Source: Aquitalea palustris
GTDB lineage: Bacteria > Pseudomonadota > Gammaproteobacteria > Burkholderiales > Chromobacteriaceae
DNA: 64,000 nt
NCBI RefSeq assembly: GCF_003693445.1
Contig: NZ_RFAR01000051.1
Location: forward strand, 1 to 64,000
Direction of reading: 5' to 3'
Both the position numbers and the translations under genes were made by a program. The notes beneath the pieces are model-generated. The model was not told the DNA's origin. It searched no databases and worked only from the letters and a program-made list of their open reading frames with translations. Shown here piece by piece: positions 43,282-53,198 of this stretch; positions within the stretch are counted from its first letter, which is position 1, and each line of letters starts with the position of its first letter.

Positions 43282-45669
43282 GTGAATAATCAGGCAAAAT
43301 TCAAGCTGAGCGTACTGGCTGTCGCCGTGGTTTGCTCGGCAAATGTATGGGCCGGACTTGGCAGGATCAATGTGCGATCCTTCCTGGGGGAAACCTTTCA
43401 CGCGGACATCGAGCTGACCGGGGTGCGCTCGAATGAACTGGAAGGCGCACGCGTCGGCCTGGCCAGTCCAGATACCTTTCGTGACCTGAATGTTGATTAT
43501 GCCAGCACCATGTCGGCGCTGCGTTTCCAGCTGGCGCCCTCGGCACGCGGTGCCATTATTCGCGTCAGTTCTGCAGTCCCCATCAATGATCCCTACTTGC
43601 GCTTTGTGGTAGAGGCCAAAACCAGTACCGGCCGTTCGGTGCGCGAATATACCGTGCTGCTTGACCCGGCCAGCTACAATGCGCCGCAATCCAAATCCAT
43701 CGTGCAGGATGTACCGCAATACGCCGATGAAAACCTGTCCAGCCGCTATCAGGGCAAAGCGGGCAAGGCCAGCCACAATGCTGGCCGTGGTGTGTTGCAG
43801 ACCCGCTCCGGCTCTACCTTGCGCGGCATGGCCGCCAAGGCCGTCCCGCCGGGTGCCACGCTGGAACAGACCATGGCCGCACTGGTGCAGGCCAATCCAC
43901 ATGCTTTCAGCGATGGTAATCCCAGTGCGCTGAAATCGGGTGTTACCCTGAAGATTCCACCTGCCGCCAAGATCAAGTCGCTGTCTTCGGCGCGGGTCAA
44001 TGCCATCCTCCATCCAGACGGCGCGGCTGCGCCGGCTGGAGCGGATGCCAAGCCGCAAGCGCATGGCGGGGGTGGGGATGTCCTCAAGGTGCTGCCGCCG
44101 GATGCCCCGGCCGGGCAGTCGAATCCCAAGCTTTCCGTACTGGAACAGCAGGTCTCTGCGCGTGAACAATCACTGAAGGATGCGGAAGCCCGCATCTCGG
44201 CCCTGGAGCAGCAGCTCAAGGCCATGCAAAGCGGCAAGCCGCAGGCCTCCCAGCCGCAGGCCGAGCCGGCAGCTGCAGCAGCAGCAGCCGCGTCGATCCC
44301 CGCCATGGAAGCGCCGCCACAGCCGGCCAGCATGCCGGTTGCCGAAGCCGCTCCCGCAGCAAAACCAGCCGTGGTGCACAAGCCGCTGGTGCCGCCGCCA
44401 CCACCGCCCGAACCCTCCATGCTGGATCGCCTCATCGACAACCTGCCGCTGGTTGCCGGTGGTGTGGGCGGGGTCGGCCTGCTGGGTTTGCTGGGAGCGC
44501 TAATTGCCCGCCGCCGCAAGGCAGGCGCCGCTTCTTCGCTGCAGCTATCCACCCAGACGAATAATGCAGTGCTGGGACGTGGTGCAATGGGCGGTGGGCC
44601 GCACACTGTCAGTGGCGGTCACTCCTTCATGACCAATTTCACCCAGGCATCCGGTGATATCGATGCAGCCGAAGTCGATCCGGTCGCTGAAGCCGAGGTA
44701 TACATGGCCTACGGCCGTGATGCGCAGGCCGAAGAAATCCTCAAGGACGCACTGGTCAAAGATCCGTCACGCCAGGAAGTACGTCAGAAACTGCTTGAGC
44801 TGTATGCCGCACGCCCGGATGCCGCCAATTTCGAAATACTGGCTCGCGAGTTTCATGCCACTACCGATGGCAAGGGCCAGGCCTGGGCCAGGGTGGCTGC
44901 CATGGGGCTGGGTATTGATCCGGCCAATGCGCTATATCAGCTGCCGGAAGATGCCACCCCGGTGGAAAGCACGGCTGCTGTTGACGACGGCATCATCGAT
45001 CTGGATCGCGAACTGTTTGGCGATCTGCAGGCTGAGACGCCTCCGCCAGCACCGGTAGCCGAAGCAGAGCCGGCAGCAGACCCCTTGCGTGCAGCCTTGT
45101 TCGAAGAAGATGCCCCTGTATCCGCGCCGGCAGTGGCGGATGCCAATATGCTGGATTTTGATCTGGATGCCGAACTGGCAGCCGCGCCGCTGGCCGAGCC
45201 TGTCGCTACCCCAAGTCCGGCCGAGCCGGCTGCAGCCGACACCAATTTGCTGGATTTCGATTTCAACCTGGATGGGCTGGCTGCTGAAATGGCTGCCGAC
45301 AATCATGGCCAGCCGGAAACCGGCACCCTCGAGTTGCCGGCTTCTGCTGCCAGCACGGATGGCTTCGAATCGCTGTATGAAGACATGGTGGCAGCCACGC
45401 CGGCTGCTGTGCCGGCTGAGCCCGTTGCGCCGGCAGCGACTGCTGCCCCGCTGGCGGCTCCCGCACCTGCACCTGAACCTGCACCGGTTGTGGCCGAAGG
45501 CATGACCCTGCTGGATGATCCATTATCCACCAAGCTTGATCTGGCCAAGGTTTATCTGGACATGGGCGACCGTGATGGTGCCCGCGAAGTGTTGCAGGAT
45601 CTGGTTGGAGAAGCACAAGGAAGTTTGAAAGAGGAAGCCCAGGCTTTGCTTACCAAAATCAGCAGCTGA
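43282..45669 (+). CDS. fimV: FimV/HubP-family polar landmark protein (first paralog)
   Basis: 795 residues from a GTG start preceded by GGAAGG. Signal peptide about 1-24. One FimV N-terminal domain (about 25-132). A LysM-like segment (about 172-226) that has lost much of the typical sequence. A short coiled coil (about 283-315), an Ala/Pro-rich linker with P-runs (VPPPPPPEP), a membrane helix (about 389-410, followed by RRRK), and a cytosolic part with TPR-like repeats (about 465-535). Two acidic LLDFDL-type motifs and the C-terminal FimV helix domain (about 748-795, LDLAKVYLDMGDRDGAREVL) follow. FimV proteins organise poles, type IV pili and chemotaxis or flagella. Confidence 0.92.
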   Translation: MNNQAKFKLSVLAVAVVCSANVWAGLGRINVRSFLGETFHADIELTGVRSNELEGARVGLASPDTFRDLNVDYASTMSALRFQLAPSARGAIIRVSSAVPINDPYLRFVVEAKTSTGRSVREYTVLLDPASYNAPQSKSIVQDVPQYADENLSSRYQGKAGKASHNAGRGVLQTRSGSTLRGMAAKAVPPGATLEQTMAALVQANPHAFSDGNPSALKSGVTLKIPPAAKIKSLSSARVNAILHPDGAAAPAGADAKPQAHGGGGDVLKVLPPDAPAGQSNPKLSVLEQQVSAREQSLKDAEARISALEQQLKAMQSGKPQASQPQAEPAAAAAAAASIPAMEAPPQPASMPVAEAAPAAKPAVVHKPLVPPPPPPEPSMLDRLIDNLPLVAGGVGGVGLLGLLGALIARRRKAGAASSLQLSTQTNNAVLGRGAMGGGPHTVSGGHSFMTNFTQASGDIDAAEVDPVAEAEVYMAYGRDAQAEEILKDALVKDPSRQEVRQKLLELYAARPDAANFEILAREFHATTDGKGQAWARVAAMGLGIDPANALYQLPEDATPVESTAAVDDGIIDLDRELFGDLQAETPPPAPVAEAEPAADPLRAALFEEDAPVSAPAVADANMLDFDLDAELAAAPLAEPVATPSPAEPAAADTNLLDFDFNLDGLAAEMAADNHGQPETGTLELPASAASTDGFESLYEDMVAATPAAVPAEPVAPAATAAPLAAPAPAPEPAPVVAEGMTLLDDPLSTKLDLAKVYLDMGDRDGAREVLQDLVGEAQGSLKEEAQALLTKISS

Positions 45670-45818
45670 TGCTGAGCTTGTCGATCAGGTCCAGTTTTGT
45701 GATGCCAGCCGCGCTGTTTTGCAATATTGTCGGTTTTACTATTGAATGGCACACGTTTTAGCCGGGTAGTTCATTAGCAATAAAACCTGCCTAAGCAGGA
45801 ATCGGGGAAGTCCAGATC

Positions 45819-48494
45819 ATGGCTTCAAAACATAGCATGACCTTGCTCGCCATCTTGATGGCCGGCATGGGCTCTGCAGGATCGGCCTTCGCCGGCCTGG
45901 GGCCGATTCATGTCCTGTCTTCGGAAGGTCAGCCTTTTGAAGCGGAAATTCCCGTGGTGGACGAAGATCCACAAGGGAATGTGCTGGTCAGCCTGGCTGA
46001 TCGCAACAAATACCCGCTGGTGTCGACTTACAGCCAGTCCGCGCCGGTGCTGAAATTTTCCGCCATTCGCAAGCCGGATGGCGGTATTCAGAAGATTCTG
46101 GTCAAAGGGCCCAGCCATTTCGATGAAGCGTTACTGCGCTTTGCCGTGGAAATGAGCTGGCCAGCCGGCCGTCTGGTGCGTGAGTTCGAGGTCGATTACC
46201 TGAGGGATGGTCCGCCGCGCAAGGACAAGCAGCCGGTTCATGATGACACGGTCAAGAAAAACGTCGTTTCGCCAGACCAGATGCCGCGGCTGAGCAGCCT
46301 GGGCCTGGGTGAGCTCAAGGTGAAATCCAAACTGGGTGAGCCGCTGGTGGCCGAGCTGGAGTTGTTTGGTACGGCAGTCAAGCAGACTGACAATGTCAGG
46401 GTGGCACTGGCTGCGGATACCCTGCAGGGCGCGCCCAGCGGTGAGCAGTTGCAGCTGATTGCCTCCATCTCGCACCAGATCAGCAAGTCGCCAGCGGGTA
46501 AATCCATCCTGCTGCTACGCAGTAGTCAGCCGATGAATGATCCGGTACTGGCTTTCCGTCTGGAAGTGGGCGCCGGCAATGTCCATGCGCAGAAACATTA
46601 CAATCTGCTGCTGGATCCCAATGGCTATACCGTAGAAGAGCGTGCCATCGACTCCGTTGGCCTGCGCAAGAGTGCAGGTGCCTCGGAGAAGGTGCAGCCC
46701 TTGAAGGTATACCGGGTTCTGCATGGCGATACCCTGTCGCTGATTGCCTCCAGAGTAAAAGGCGGTGGCAGCCAGGCGGACATCGCCAAGCGCTTGTATC
46801 GCAGTAATCCGGATGCTTTCATCTCTGGTGATGTTAACCGCCTGCGTGCTGGTGCTGCGCTGAAATACCCTGCCGACTGGCGCCTGGCTGCAGGCAATGC
46901 CCAGGCTGCAGCCGAACAGCCTGCTGCGGTGCAAGAGCAGCCGGTGCCGGCAGCCAAAGCCCCCGCCAAGTCCGATGCCGTCACCACCAGCAAGCAGATG
47001 AGCAAGCCGGTGGCCGAAGCTGCCCATCCTGCAGCGAAACCGGCAGCCTCTGCACCCCAGGTGAGCGCAGTCAAGGCGGTAGCCGCGGGTGGGGGGGCTG
47101 ACACGGCCCAGGAAGATCGCCTGAAAACCATCCTGCAAAAGCAGGACCAGGCCTTGCTGCAGGCCCAGCAAAAGGCGCTGGAGCTGGAGCAGAAAATCCG
47201 CAATCTGCAAATTGCCAAAGCCGCAGCAGCCAGTACGGCTGCTGGTGAAGCCCGCGTAGTGGCCAGTCAGCCCGCGCTGGCTGTGGTGGCCAGTCAGCCG
47301 GCAGCAGCCGTGGCTGCTGTCGCCAGCCAGCCTGCAACAGCTGTTGCATCGGCACCGGCAGCACAGCCAGTTAAGCCGGCCGAGCCGGTTCATCCGCCAG
47401 TCAAGGCTGCTGCACCGGCACCAGCCAAGCCCGCTGCGGAAGCGGCCCAATCGTCATTCCTGGTGGATGATGTACTGGACAGCCTGCGCAATAGCGGTGC
47501 ACTGATGTATGGCGGCGCTGCCGCTGCTGTTGGCCTGGGGGCCTTGCTGGTGGCGCAACGCCTGCGGCAGCGCAAGGCTGCCGAGTCCGCTGGCAAGCCC
47601 GCGGGCAAGCCGGCTGCAGATAATGCTTCCATGCTGACCATGGGGCCGTTGACCACACTGATGAGTGGCATCAAGCGTGGCGAAGGTATCGATCTGGCCT
47701 CGGTTGACCTGATTGCCGAGGCTGAGGTTTACCTTGCTTACGGTCGTATCGACCAGGCGCTGGAAATCCTGCGCGAAGGGCTGGTGCGTGAACCGATGCG
47801 GCAGGACCTGCGTTACAAACTGCTGGAAGTGCTGGCCATGCAGCCGGACAAGGACGGCTTCATTGCCGAGGCGACCACGGCACGGGGTATTTTCGGCAAG
47901 GACAGCACCCTGTGGATGCGGGTGTGCGAACTGGGCCGTACGCTGGCTCCTGAGCATCCGCTGTTTGATGCCAAGCCGGTACCGGCAGCATCGCCGCTGG
48001 ACCTGGAACCAGTGCGCGTCAATTCTGCGGCCGCCGCGCCAGCTATCGCTGCCGAGGCGCTGCCGGAACATGTGCCGCCGCTGGATCTGGCTGCCGAACT
48101 GGGTGCGCTTGAGCCCGAGCCGGAAGCGCCGCTGGCCATGGATTTCCTCGACAAACCACCTGCCGGCCCTGCGCCGCTGCCACCGGCCACCGAGTCCAGT
48201 CCGGCTTTGAGTGGTCTGGATGCGTTTGCTTCGCTGGGTGAGCAGGAGCTGGAAAATGCGGTCAAGCAGGCGCCAGAGCCAATGTTGAGCATGGATTTCC
48301 TGTCTGATCTGCCGGAGTCGGTCAAGGTGGATCCGCCGCCACCAGCGCCGCCATCACCGCCAGTGGCTGCCACCGCGCAAGGCAAGGCGCAGTCCGAGGC
48401 CAATGACAAGATGGAACTGGCCAAGCTTTACCTGGAAATGGGTGACAAGGAAACGGCAGAAGCCCTGATGAAGGAAGCCGGCCAAACCGTCTAG
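45819..48494 (+). CDS. fimV: FimV/HubP-family polar landmark protein (second paralog)
   Basis: 891 residues. Signal peptide about 1-25. Two tandem FimV N-terminal domains (about 26-129 and 159-272) where the first paralog has one. A well-preserved LysM (about 297-350, YRVLHGDTLSLIASRV) that should bind peptidoglycan. A coiled coil (about 425-465), an Ala-rich linker with VASQPA repeats, a membrane helix (about 555-577, before RLRQRK), a TPR region and a C-terminal FimV domain (MELAKLYLEMGDKETAEAL). It is 150 bases after the first paralog and before truA, the classical fimV position. Likely the canonical FimV. Confidence 0.93.
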   Translation: MASKHSMTLLAILMAGMGSAGSAFAGLGPIHVLSSEGQPFEAEIPVVDEDPQGNVLVSLADRNKYPLVSTYSQSAPVLKFSAIRKPDGGIQKILVKGPSHFDEALLRFAVEMSWPAGRLVREFEVDYLRDGPPRKDKQPVHDDTVKKNVVSPDQMPRLSSLGLGELKVKSKLGEPLVAELELFGTAVKQTDNVRVALAADTLQGAPSGEQLQLIASISHQISKSPAGKSILLLRSSQPMNDPVLAFRLEVGAGNVHAQKHYNLLLDPNGYTVEERAIDSVGLRKSAGASEKVQPLKVYRVLHGDTLSLIASRVKGGGSQADIAKRLYRSNPDAFISGDVNRLRAGAALKYPADWRLAAGNAQAAAEQPAAVQEQPVPAAKAPAKSDAVTTSKQMSKPVAEAAHPAAKPAASAPQVSAVKAVAAGGGADTAQEDRLKTILQKQDQALLQAQQKALELEQKIRNLQIAKAAAASTAAGEARVVASQPALAVVASQPAAAVAAVASQPATAVASAPAAQPVKPAEPVHPPVKAAAPAPAKPAAEAAQSSFLVDDVLDSLRNSGALMYGGAAAAVGLGALLVAQRLRQRKAAESAGKPAGKPAADNASMLTMGPLTTLMSGIKRGEGIDLASVDLIAEAEVYLAYGRIDQALEILREGLVREPMRQDLRYKLLEVLAMQPDKDGFIAEATTARGIFGKDSTLWMRVCELGRTLAPEHPLFDAKPVPAASPLDLEPVRVNSAAAAPAIAAEALPEHVPPLDLAAELGALEPEPEAPLAMDFLDKPPAGPAPLPPATESSPALSGLDAFASLGEQELENAVKQAPEPMLSMDFLSDLPESVKVDPPPPAPPSPPVAATAQGKAQSEANDKMELAKLYLEMGDKETAEALMKEAGQTV
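47256..47340 (+). repeat. Imperfect tandem repeat in the fimV linker
   Basis: Three copies of a GTGGCCAGTCAGCC-like unit (at about 47256, 47283 and 47316) encode repeated VASQPA in the Ala-rich periplasmic linker of the second FimV. Copies differ by several bases. Such repeats can change number by slippage. Confidence 0.7.
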
Positions 48495-48516
48495 TACTTG
48501 CCGACAGGCCGTAGCA

Positions 48517-48545
48517 AGCGGGGGAGCTGATGCTCCCCCGTTTTG
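48517..48545 (+). terminator. Rho-independent terminator after fimV
   Basis: Perfect stem CGGGGGAGC / GCTCCCCCG with TGAT loop and TTTT. Confidence 0.88.
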
Positions 48546-48718
48546 CATTGGGCGCGGCTATGGCTGATTTTTCTGTGGCAGCAGCCGCTGGCCAGCAGGC
48601 GGATCATGCAAGACGGCATGGCGTAAACCCCGCCGGATAGGGTAGAGTTGTCGTTTTAGCGTCCGTTGTTGCCGGCCAAGGCTGCGGCGGCGGACGATGT
48701 TGCAAGCAAGGTGTGGGC

Positions 48719-49507
48719 ATGAGAATAGCGCTCGGCATCGAGTATGACGGCCGGGCCTTTTCCGGCTGGCAGACTCAGCCGCATGGCAATACCGTCCAGG
48801 ACAGATTGAACCAGGCTATAAGCCAGATCGCCGGACAAGACATTACAACCCTGGCCGCAGGCCGTACCGATGCTGGCGTGCACGCCGCCATGCAGGTGGT
48901 GCATTTCGACAGCCAGATTACGCGCCCGCTCAATGCCTGGGTGCGCGGGGTCAATGCCCATCTGCCGCCCGAGGTGGCCGTAGTGTGGGCGCGCGAGGTA
49001 GACGAGGGTTTTCACGCCCGCTTTTCCGCTTTTTCGCGCTCCTACAGCTATTTCCTGCTGACGCATCCGGTTCGTCCCTGTCTGCTGGCAGGCAAGGTAG
49101 GCTGGTATCACCAGCCGCTGGATGTCGAGGCCATGCGTCAGGCTGCTGCCGTATTACTGGGCTCGCATGATTTTTCCAGCTTCCGTGCGGCGGAATGCCA
49201 GGCGAAAAGCCCGGTCAAGAACCTGCAGCAACTGGCCATCAGCGAAGAGGGTGGGCTGATCCGTTTCGATCTGCTGGCCGATGCCTTCTTGCACCATATG
49301 GTGCGCAATATCGTTGGTGCACTGGTTTATGTGGGCAAGGGTAGTCTGACTACGGCTGACCTTGAAGCTTTGCTGGCCGCAGCGGACCGCACCCGTGCGC
49401 CGCCTACCTTCATGCCGGACGGGCTGTACCTGACCGGGGTCGGTTATCCGGAACAGTACCAATTGCCATCGCAGGCCGAGCCGGCCCGCCTGGCGCTGTG
49501 GAGATGA
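48719..49507 (+). CDS. truA: tRNA pseudouridine(38-40) synthase
   Basis: 262 residues starting MRIALGIEYDGRAFSGWQTQ. The catalytic Asp lies in AAGRTDAGVHAAMQV (about D52). FLHHMVRNIVGALVYVGKG is the second signature. TruA modifies uridines 38-40 in tRNA anticodon arms. The ATG at 48719 is preferred to GTG at 48713. One base separates the stop from the trpF start, so the genes are co-transcribed. Confidence 0.96.
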   Translation: MRIALGIEYDGRAFSGWQTQPHGNTVQDRLNQAISQIAGQDITTLAAGRTDAGVHAAMQVVHFDSQITRPLNAWVRGVNAHLPPEVAVVWAREVDEGFHARFSAFSRSYSYFLLTHPVRPCLLAGKVGWYHQPLDVEAMRQAAAVLLGSHDFSSFRAAECQAKSPVKNLQQLAISEEGGLIRFDLLADAFLHHMVRNIVGALVYVGKGSLTTADLEALLAAADRTRAPPTFMPDGLYLTGVGYPEQYQLPSQAEPARLALWR

Positions 49508-49508
49508 T

Positions 49509-50132
49509 GTGAGCATCAGAATCAAGATTTGCGGCATTACCCGGCCCGAGGATGGCGCAGAAGCCGCCCGCTTGGGCGCAGATGCCATCGGCCTGGTGTT
49601 TTATCCGAAAAGCCCGCGCAATGTCAGCCTGGTGCAGGCGCAGGCGGTGATTGCCGCCTTGCCGCCTTTTGTCAGTGTGGTGGCGCTGTTCGTCAACCCG
49701 GAGCGCGAGTGGGTGGAAGAGGTGCTGGCCGCGTGCAGCATCGACATCCTGCAATTTCATGGTGAAGAGGCGGCGGCATTCTGCCGCTCTTTCCAGCGCC
49801 CCTATCTCAAGGCGGTACGGGTGAAGCCCGGACTCGACCTGACAGCGGCAGCCGCCGAATACCCGGACGCGCGTGGCTTGCTCACCGACGCCTTTGTCGA
49901 AGGCGCGCATGGCGGCACCGGTACTACCTTTGACTGGACTTTACTGCCAGCAAACCTGCCCCTGCCGTTGATTTTGTCCGGCGGGCTGGACGACCAGAAT
50001 ATCAAGCAAGCCGTGGCCGCAGTGCGGCCGGCGGCGGTGGATGTTTCCAGCGGTGTGGAAGCAGCCAAGGGAATCAAAGATGCTGCCAGAATGGCAGCGT
50101 TCATATCAGGAGCAAGGCATGGAGCGGTATGA
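49509..50132 (+). CDS. trpF: Phosphoribosylanthranilate isomerase
   Basis: 207 residues from a GTG start. [12 protein letters not shown] holds the catalytic Cys, DILQFHGEE is typical, and the Asp lies in [19 protein letters not shown] barrel enzyme in tryptophan synthesis. Its 3' end overlaps trpB by 14 bases. Confidence 0.96.
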   Translation: MSIRIKICGITRPEDGAEAARLGADAIGLVFYPKSPRNVSLVQAQAVIAALPPFVSVVALFVNPEREWVEEVLAACSIDILQFHGEEAAAFCRSFQRPYLKAVRVKPGLDLTAAAAEYPDARGLLTDAFVEGAHGGTGTTFDWTLLPANLPLPLILSGGLDDQNIKQAVAAVRPAAVDVSSGVEAAKGIKDAARMAAFISGARHGAV

Positions 50133-51321
50133 TCTTCCGGATGCAAACGGCCACTTTGGACCGTATGGTGGCGTCTATGTTGCCGAAACCTTGATGGCGG
50201 CACTGGACGAACTCAAGAACGAATACGAGCGCGTCAAGGCCGATCCGACTTTCTGGGAAGAGTTTCGCCACGAGCTGAAACACTATGTGGGCCGCCCCAG
50301 CCCCATCTACCATGCCAAGCGCTGGTCGGAGCAACTGGGCGGTGCGCAGATTTTCTTCAAGCGCGAAGATCTCAACCACACCGGCGCGCACAAGATCAGC
50401 AATGCCATCGGCCAGGCTTTGCTGGCCCGCCGCATGGGCAAGAAGCGGGTGATTGCCGAAACCGGTGCCGGTCAGCATGGTGTGGCTACCGCTACCGTGG
50501 CTGCCCGTTATGGCATGGAATGCTTTGTCTACATGGGTGCCGAGGACATCAAGCGCCAGTCACCCAATGTCTTCCGCATGAAGCTGCTGGGTGCCACCGT
50601 GGTGCCGGTGGAGTCCGGCTCCAAGACCCTGAAAGACGCGCTGAACGAAGCCATGCGCGACTGGGTGACCAATGTCGACAGCACCTTCTACATTCTGGGT
50701 ACGGCGGCCGGTCCGCACCCCTATCCGATGATGGTGCGCGACTTCCTGTCGGTGATCGGCGAGGAATCCAAGGAGCAGATGCCGGAAGTGGCCGGTCGTC
50801 AGCCGGATGTGGTGGTGGCCTGCGTCGGTGGCGGCTCCAACGCCATCGGCATGTTCTATCCCTATATCAATGTGGACGGTGTGCGCATGGTGGGTGTCGA
50901 GGCCGGTGGCCATGGCATTGCCAGCGGCATGCATGCTGCGCCGCTGTCCGGCGGTGCTGGCGTGGGCGTGCTGCACGGTGCCAAGAGCTATCTGATGCAG
51001 GATGCCAATGGCCAGGTTGTCGAGACCCACTCGGTATCGGCCGGTCTGGATTACCCCGGTGTTGGCCCGGAGCATAGCTATCTGAAGGATATCGGCCGCG
51101 CCGAATACGTCGCCATCGACGACAAGGAAGCCTTGTCGGCCTTCCACGATTGCTGTCATCTGGAAGGCATCATCCCGGCACTGGAATCCAGCCATGCGCT
51201 GGCCTGGGCTGCCAAGGTGGCACCGACCATGGCCAAGGACAAGGTGATTCTGGTGAATCTGTCCGGTCGTGGCGACAAGGACATCAATACCGTGGCCGGT
51301 CTTGCCGGTATCACGCTCTAA
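50119..51321 (+). CDS. trpB: Tryptophan synthase beta subunit
   Basis: 400 residues. The PLP lysine is K92 in [15 protein letters not shown]. The phosphate-binding [10 protein letters not shown] and the GRGDKDI segment are present. Condenses indole with serine. CAGGAG lies six bases before the ATG, inside the end of trpF. trpA follows after 18 bases. Confidence 0.97.
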   Translation: MERYDLPDANGHFGPYGGVYVAETLMAALDELKNEYERVKADPTFWEEFRHELKHYVGRPSPIYHAKRWSEQLGGAQIFFKREDLNHTGAHKISNAIGQALLARRMGKKRVIAETGAGQHGVATATVAARYGMECFVYMGAEDIKRQSPNVFRMKLLGATVVPVESGSKTLKDALNEAMRDWVTNVDSTFYILGTAAGPHPYPMMVRDFLSVIGEESKEQMPEVAGRQPDVVVACVGGGSNAIGMFYPYINVDGVRMVGVEAGGHGIASGMHAAPLSGGAGVGVLHGAKSYLMQDANGQVVETHSVSAGLDYPGVGPEHSYLKDIGRAEYVAIDDKEALSAFHDCCHLEGIIPALESSHALAWAAKVAPTMAKDKVILVNLSGRGDKDINTVAGLAGITL

Positions 51322-51339
51322 CCAGGCTAAGGAAGGCTT

Positions 51340-52128
51340 ATGTCACGTATTGCTGCATGTTTTGCTGCCCTGGAGGGCAAGAAAGCACTGATCCCGTTTA
51401 TCACTGCCGGTGACCCGCATCCCTCGCTGACCGTTGCGCTGATGCACGGCCTGGTGGATGGTGGTGCCGACATCATCGAACTGGGGGTACCGTTTTCCGA
51501 TCCGATGGCCGATGGCCCGGTGATCCAGCGTGCATCCGAACGTGCGCTGGTGCACAAGGTAGGCCTGCGCGATGTGCTGGCCTTGGTAGCCGAATTCCGC
51601 CAGACCAATACCACCACCCCGGTGGTGTTGATGGGCTATCTCAACCCGGTGTTTGTCATGGGCTATACCGCCTTTGCCGAACAGGCTCACGCTGCCGGTG
51701 TGGATGGTGTGCTGACCGTGGATTGCCCGCCGGAAGAAGCGGCAGAACTGTCGGCGGCGCTGATCGCGGCGGATCTGGACCCGGTATTCCTGATTGCACC
51801 GACCACGCCGGAAGCGCGGGTGCGTGAAATCGCCCGCCATGCCCGTGGTTATGTCTACTATGTGTCGCTGAAAGGCGTCACCGGTGCAGGAAATCTGGAC
51901 ATTGACGATGTAGCGCGTAAAATTGCCGCCCTTAGAGCACATATTCAGGTTCCCATCGGCGTAGGCTTCGGCATTCGCGATGCCGCCACCGCCAAGGCCA
52001 TCTCCGTGACGGCCGATGCCGTGGTGGTGGGGAGCCGTCTGGTGCAGGAAATCGAGGCGGCTACAGAACAAACCGCCAAAGAGCGGTTGACCCGTCTGGT
52101 GGCCGAATTGAAGGCTGCCATTCTTTAA
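51340..52128 (+). CDS. trpA: Tryptophan synthase alpha subunit
   Basis: 262 residues, TIM barrel. The catalytic Glu and Asp correspond to E47 and D58 in [17 protein letters not shown], and [11 protein letters not shown] plus the late [15 protein letters not shown] phosphate site are complete. Cleaves indole-glycerol phosphate and passes indole to TrpB. Confidence 0.97.
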   Translation: MSRIAACFAALEGKKALIPFITAGDPHPSLTVALMHGLVDGGADIIELGVPFSDPMADGPVIQRASERALVHKVGLRDVLALVAEFRQTNTTTPVVLMGYLNPVFVMGYTAFAEQAHAAGVDGVLTVDCPPEEAAELSAALIAADLDPVFLIAPTTPEARVREIARHARGYVYYVSLKGVTGAGNLDIDDVARKIAALRAHIQVPIGVGFGIRDAATAKAISVTADAVVVGSRLVQEIEAATEQTAKERLTRLVAELKAAIL

Positions 52129-52136
52129 GGACACGC

Positions 52137-52162
52137 AAACGGGGTGACAACACCCCGTTTTA
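52137..52162 (+). terminator. Rho-independent terminator after trpA
   Basis: Perfect 10-base stem AAACGGGGTG / CACCCCGTTT with an ACAA loop. A second hairpin (CAACCCGG / CCGGGTTG, 52167-52191) follows in the accD leader. Confidence 0.82.
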
Positions 52163-52210
52163 CTGACAACCCGGCTTACCCGGCCGGGTTGTGTTGAGCA
52201 AGGAGTCAGC

Positions 52211-53080
52211 ATGAGCTGGTTGAACAAGCTCCTGCCGCCGAAGATCAAGCGCGATTCCCGCGCTGACAAGCCTTCAGCGGTACCGGAGGGGCTGTGGAGC
52301 AAGTGCCCGGCATGTGAAGCCGTACTGTATTACACCGACCTGGAGAGCAATCTGCAGGTTTGCCCGAAATGTAATCATCATCATCCGCTGAATGCCCGTC
52401 AGCGGCTGGATGTCCTGCTGGATGACGAAGGCCGCCGTGAAATCGGTGCTGAGGTCAAGCCGGTGGACATCCTCAAATTCAAGGATGGCAAGCGCTATCC
52501 CGACCGTCTGGCTGCCGCACAAAGCAGCACCGGCGAAGACGATGCGCTGGTGGTGATGCAGGGCAGCATCCATTCCATGCCTGCTGTCGTCGCTGCTTTT
52601 GAGTTCCGTTTCATCGGCGGCTCCATGGGCTCGGTAGTGGGTGAGCGCTTTGTGCGCGGCGTACAGGCTGCCATCGAGGCCAAGGCACCGTTCATCTGCG
52701 TGGCGGCATCCGGTGGTGCACGCATGCAGGAAGGCCTGAATTCGCTGATGCAGATGGCCAAGACCAGTGCTGCGCTGCAGTTGCTGACCGATCATCAGCT
52801 GCCTTTCATCTCGGTACTGACTGATCCCACCATGGGTGGCGTTTCTGCCTCCTTCGCCTTCCTCGGCGATGTGGTGATTGGCGAGCCGGGTGCGCTGATT
52901 GGTTTTGCCGGTCCGCGTGTGATCGAACAAACCGTGCGCGAAACCCTGCCGGAAGGCTTCCAGCGTTCGGAATTCCTGCTGGAAAAGGGTGCCATCGACA
53001 TGATCGTCGATCGCCGCGAACTCAAGCGCAAGATTGCCGAACTGGTATCCATCCTGCAAAAGCAGGCTGCTGTTGCCTGA
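52211..53080 (+). CDS. accD: Acetyl-CoA carboxylase carboxyltransferase beta subunit
   Basis: 289 residues. The N-terminal zinc ribbon has C32, C35, C51 and C54 (CPAC and CPKC). The carboxyltransferase domain includes [19 protein letters not shown] and [12 protein letters not shown]. With AccA it transfers carboxyl from biotin to acetyl-CoA to make malonyl-CoA. folC, which follows accD in many proteobacteria, is absent here. Confidence 0.96.
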   Translation: MSWLNKLLPPKIKRDSRADKPSAVPEGLWSKCPACEAVLYYTDLESNLQVCPKCNHHHPLNARQRLDVLLDDEGRREIGAEVKPVDILKFKDGKRYPDRLAAAQSSTGEDDALVVMQGSIHSMPAVVAAFEFRFIGGSMGSVVGERFVRGVQAAIEAKAPFICVAASGGARMQEGLNSLMQMAKTSAALQLLTDHQLPFISVLTDPTMGGVSASFAFLGDVVIGEPGALIGFAGPRVIEQTVRETLPEGFQRSEFLLEKGAIDMIVDRRELKRKIAELVSILQKQAAVA

Positions 53081-53109
53081 TTCTTGCTGACAGTCACGAT
53101 GTGATGCAG

Positions 53110-53142
53110 GCCGCTTACCTTCCCAAGGTAAGCGGCTTTTTT
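53110..53142 (+). terminator. Rho-independent terminator after accD
   Basis: Perfect 12-base stem GCCGCTTACCTT / AAGGTAAGCGGC followed by TTTTTT. Confidence 0.93.
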
Positions 53143-53198
53143 ATTTGTTTTGCCGCGTGCTATGGTAGCCGCTGCCACTTTTCTGTCTGGATCTTGTC

